Source of the DNA: PGZG01 sp046292765 | GTDB lineage: Bacteria > Pseudomonadota > Gammaproteobacteria > Pseudomonadales > Alcanivoracaceae | Assembly (NCBI GenBank): GCA_046292765.1 | Contig: JBKBQA010000003.1 | Coordinates: forward strand, 1-64,000 | DNA: 64,000 bases | Reading direction: 5' to 3' | Part shown: one piece after another, positions 63,143 through 64,000 of the stretch | How the letters are laid out: each line of letters begins with the position of its first letter | How positions within the stretch are numbered: the first letter of the stretch is position 1 | Notes under the pieces: model-generated | Told to the model about the DNA's origin: nothing | Databases searched by the model: none | Seen by the model: only the letters and a program-made list of their open reading frames with translations | Program-made: the position numbers and the translations under genes

Positions 63143-63164
63143 GGGCAGACCAGCGGGTCTGCCC
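63143..63164 (+). other. Intercistronic hairpin between dnaN and recF
   Basis: GGGCAGACC and GGTCTGCCC pair over AGCG in the 50-bp gap. It has no T-tract, and the recF start follows 15 bases later. Confidence 0.6.
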
Positions 63165-63179
63165 CGCCCTCCTCTGCTG

Positions 63180-64000
63180 ATGCTCCAGCGCTTCCACCTC
63201 ACCCGGTTCCGCAACTATCACGATCAGATTTTCGTGCCGGACTCGGCTGTCACGGTCGTCACCGGTGAGAATGGTTCTGGCAAGACCAGCCTGCTTGAAG
63301 CCATTTACCTGCTGGGAGCAGGGCGCAGTTTCCGTACCTCGCGGCTGGCCAGCCTGGTGATGGCAGAGCAGGAGGACTTCACCCTCTTTGCTGAACTGGC
63401 ATCAGAGCTGGGCATTCGGAGGGTTGGTGTCCGCCGCGACCGGCAGGCGTTACTCGATGCCAGGCTCGACGGCGAACGGGTTTCCGGGCTCAGTGATATC
63501 GCCCGGCTGTTCCCGGTACAGGTGCTTCATCCCGGCACCGTGGAGCTTGTGGAGGGCGGTTCTTCCGCCAGACGCCGTTATCTGGACTGGGCCATGTTCC
63601 ACGTGGAACATGAATTCGTTGAGGAATGGCGGCGGCTCCGCGTTGCCGTGGAGCAGCGTAACCGCTTGCTGAAGAAGCCGGCTGTCAAGCTCAGGGAACT
63701 GGTAGTTTGGGACCGGCAGGTTGCCGAGAGTTCTGCTAGAATCGACGGCTTGCGCAGGCAACACCTGCCCCTGCTGGCAACGCTGTTTCAGGAGGAGCTG
63801 GCCTCCTTCTCTGGTTCGGTGCCCATGGTGAGCCTGGGGCTTCATTCCGGCTGGGCAGCGGGTGAAGACATTGCCGAGGTGCTAGCAGCAACGCTCGAAC
63901 AGGATGTGCGTCGTGGCTTTACCGGTAAGGGCGCGCACCGTGCGGATCTGTTGCTTGGCGCCGAAGAAGGTTCCGTGCGTGAGGTGTTTAGCCGGGGCCA
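63180..64000 (+). CDS. recF: DNA repair and recombination protein RecF (3' end outside the window)
   Basis: RecF loads RecA on gapped DNA with RecO and RecR. The visible 273 residues carry the Walker A VVTGENGSGKTSLLEAIYLL (about 28-45) and the conserved RRRYLDWAMFHVEHEF segment (about 125). The frame is open to the last base; the signature and Walker B motifs lie beyond. The segment MFHVEH is encoded by the parS site at 63595-63610. The start ATG at 63180 begins the family sequence MLQRFHLTRFRNY. Confidence 0.97.
   Translation, partial: MLQRFHLTRFRNYHDQIFVPDSAVTVVTGENGSGKTSLLEAIYLLGAGRSFRTSRLASLVMAEQEDFTLFAELASELGIRRVGVRRDRQALLDARLDGERVSGLSDIARLFPVQVLHPGTVELVEGGSSARRRYLDWAMFHVEHEFVEEWRRLRVAVEQRNRLLKKPAVKLRELVVWDRQVAESSARIDGLRRQHLPLLATLFQEELASFSGSVPMVSLGLHSGWAAGEDIAEVLAATLEQDVRRGFTGKGAHRADLLLGAEEGSVREVFSRG
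63595..63610. promoter_or_regulatory. parS centromere-like site inside recF
   Basis: TGTTCCACGTGGAACA is a perfect 16-base palindrome identical to the parS consensus of Pseudomonas and relatives, and is the expected binding and clamp-loading site of the ParB encoded at 1807-2721. It is translated as Met-Phe-His-Val-Glu-His. Confidence 0.93.

Noticed and set aside
1..64000. tRNA, rRNA or CRISPR arrays
   Set aside because: I saw no cloverleaf-like genes, rRNA segments or regularly spaced repeats; a covariance search would be needed to exclude small RNAs.

Overview
The window is a gene-dense, GC-rich gammaproteobacterial chromosome segment that ends at the replication origin. Two WS/DGAT wax-ester/triacylglycerol acyltransferases, an AlkK-type acyl-CoA ligase, a long acyl-CoA dehydrogenase and a FadL-like porin point to a lipid- or hydrocarbon-using marine bacterium of the Alcanivorax type. 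That assignment is inference; no rRNA or tRNA gene is present to test it.

Layout. Positions 1-1806 are mobile: the N-terminal part of an IS91-family transposase, divergent from an integron-type integrase whose stop codon directly abuts the stop codon of parB. Then come mnmG-rsmG-parA-parB (read leftward), a RelE/ParE-type toxin-antitoxin pair with a palindromic operator, a CvrA/NhaP2-type antiporter, an acyl-CoA dehydrogenase, an outer-membrane barrel protein, a YebC-family protein and a hybrid histidine kinase. Next are an SDR plus WS/DGAT pair, a cold-shock protein, the alpha-2-macroglobulin/PBP1c pair, HopJ, slipin/NfeD, a YgjP-like protease, an RND efflux pair, an acyl-CoA ligase and class II fumarase.

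Positions 36254-44214 hold a chemosensory cluster: response regulator, CheA, CheW, a soluble receptor, CheY, CheB, CheR and CheX. The receptor carries an N-terminal group I truncated-hemoglobin domain followed by two PAS domains, an unusual sensor design. A tightly overlapping set (pyruvate kinase, DUF2750, a 57-residue zinc-ribbon protein, a YkgJ-type protein) and a second WS/DGAT follow.

Positions 48508-56289 hold the least explained block: a DUF6502-type protein with an overlapping 44-residue Gly/Pro-rich ORF, then after a terminator a FadL-like porin, a 1057-residue Ig-like lipoprotein, a TatT-like lipoprotein and a DctP/AdeT-like periplasmic binding protein. No TRAP membrane subunits are present. 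I read it as a candidate envelope system for a hydrophobic ligand.

The right end has the conserved origin order mnmE-yidC-rnpA-rpmH-oriC-dnaA-dnaN-recF. yidD is absent from its usual slot. DnaA boxes and an AT-rich tract lie between rpmH and dnaA, and a perfect parS site is embedded in recF. Compared with the common gammaproteobacterial order, mnmG and mnmE are separated here by about 50 kb of accessory and metabolic genes.
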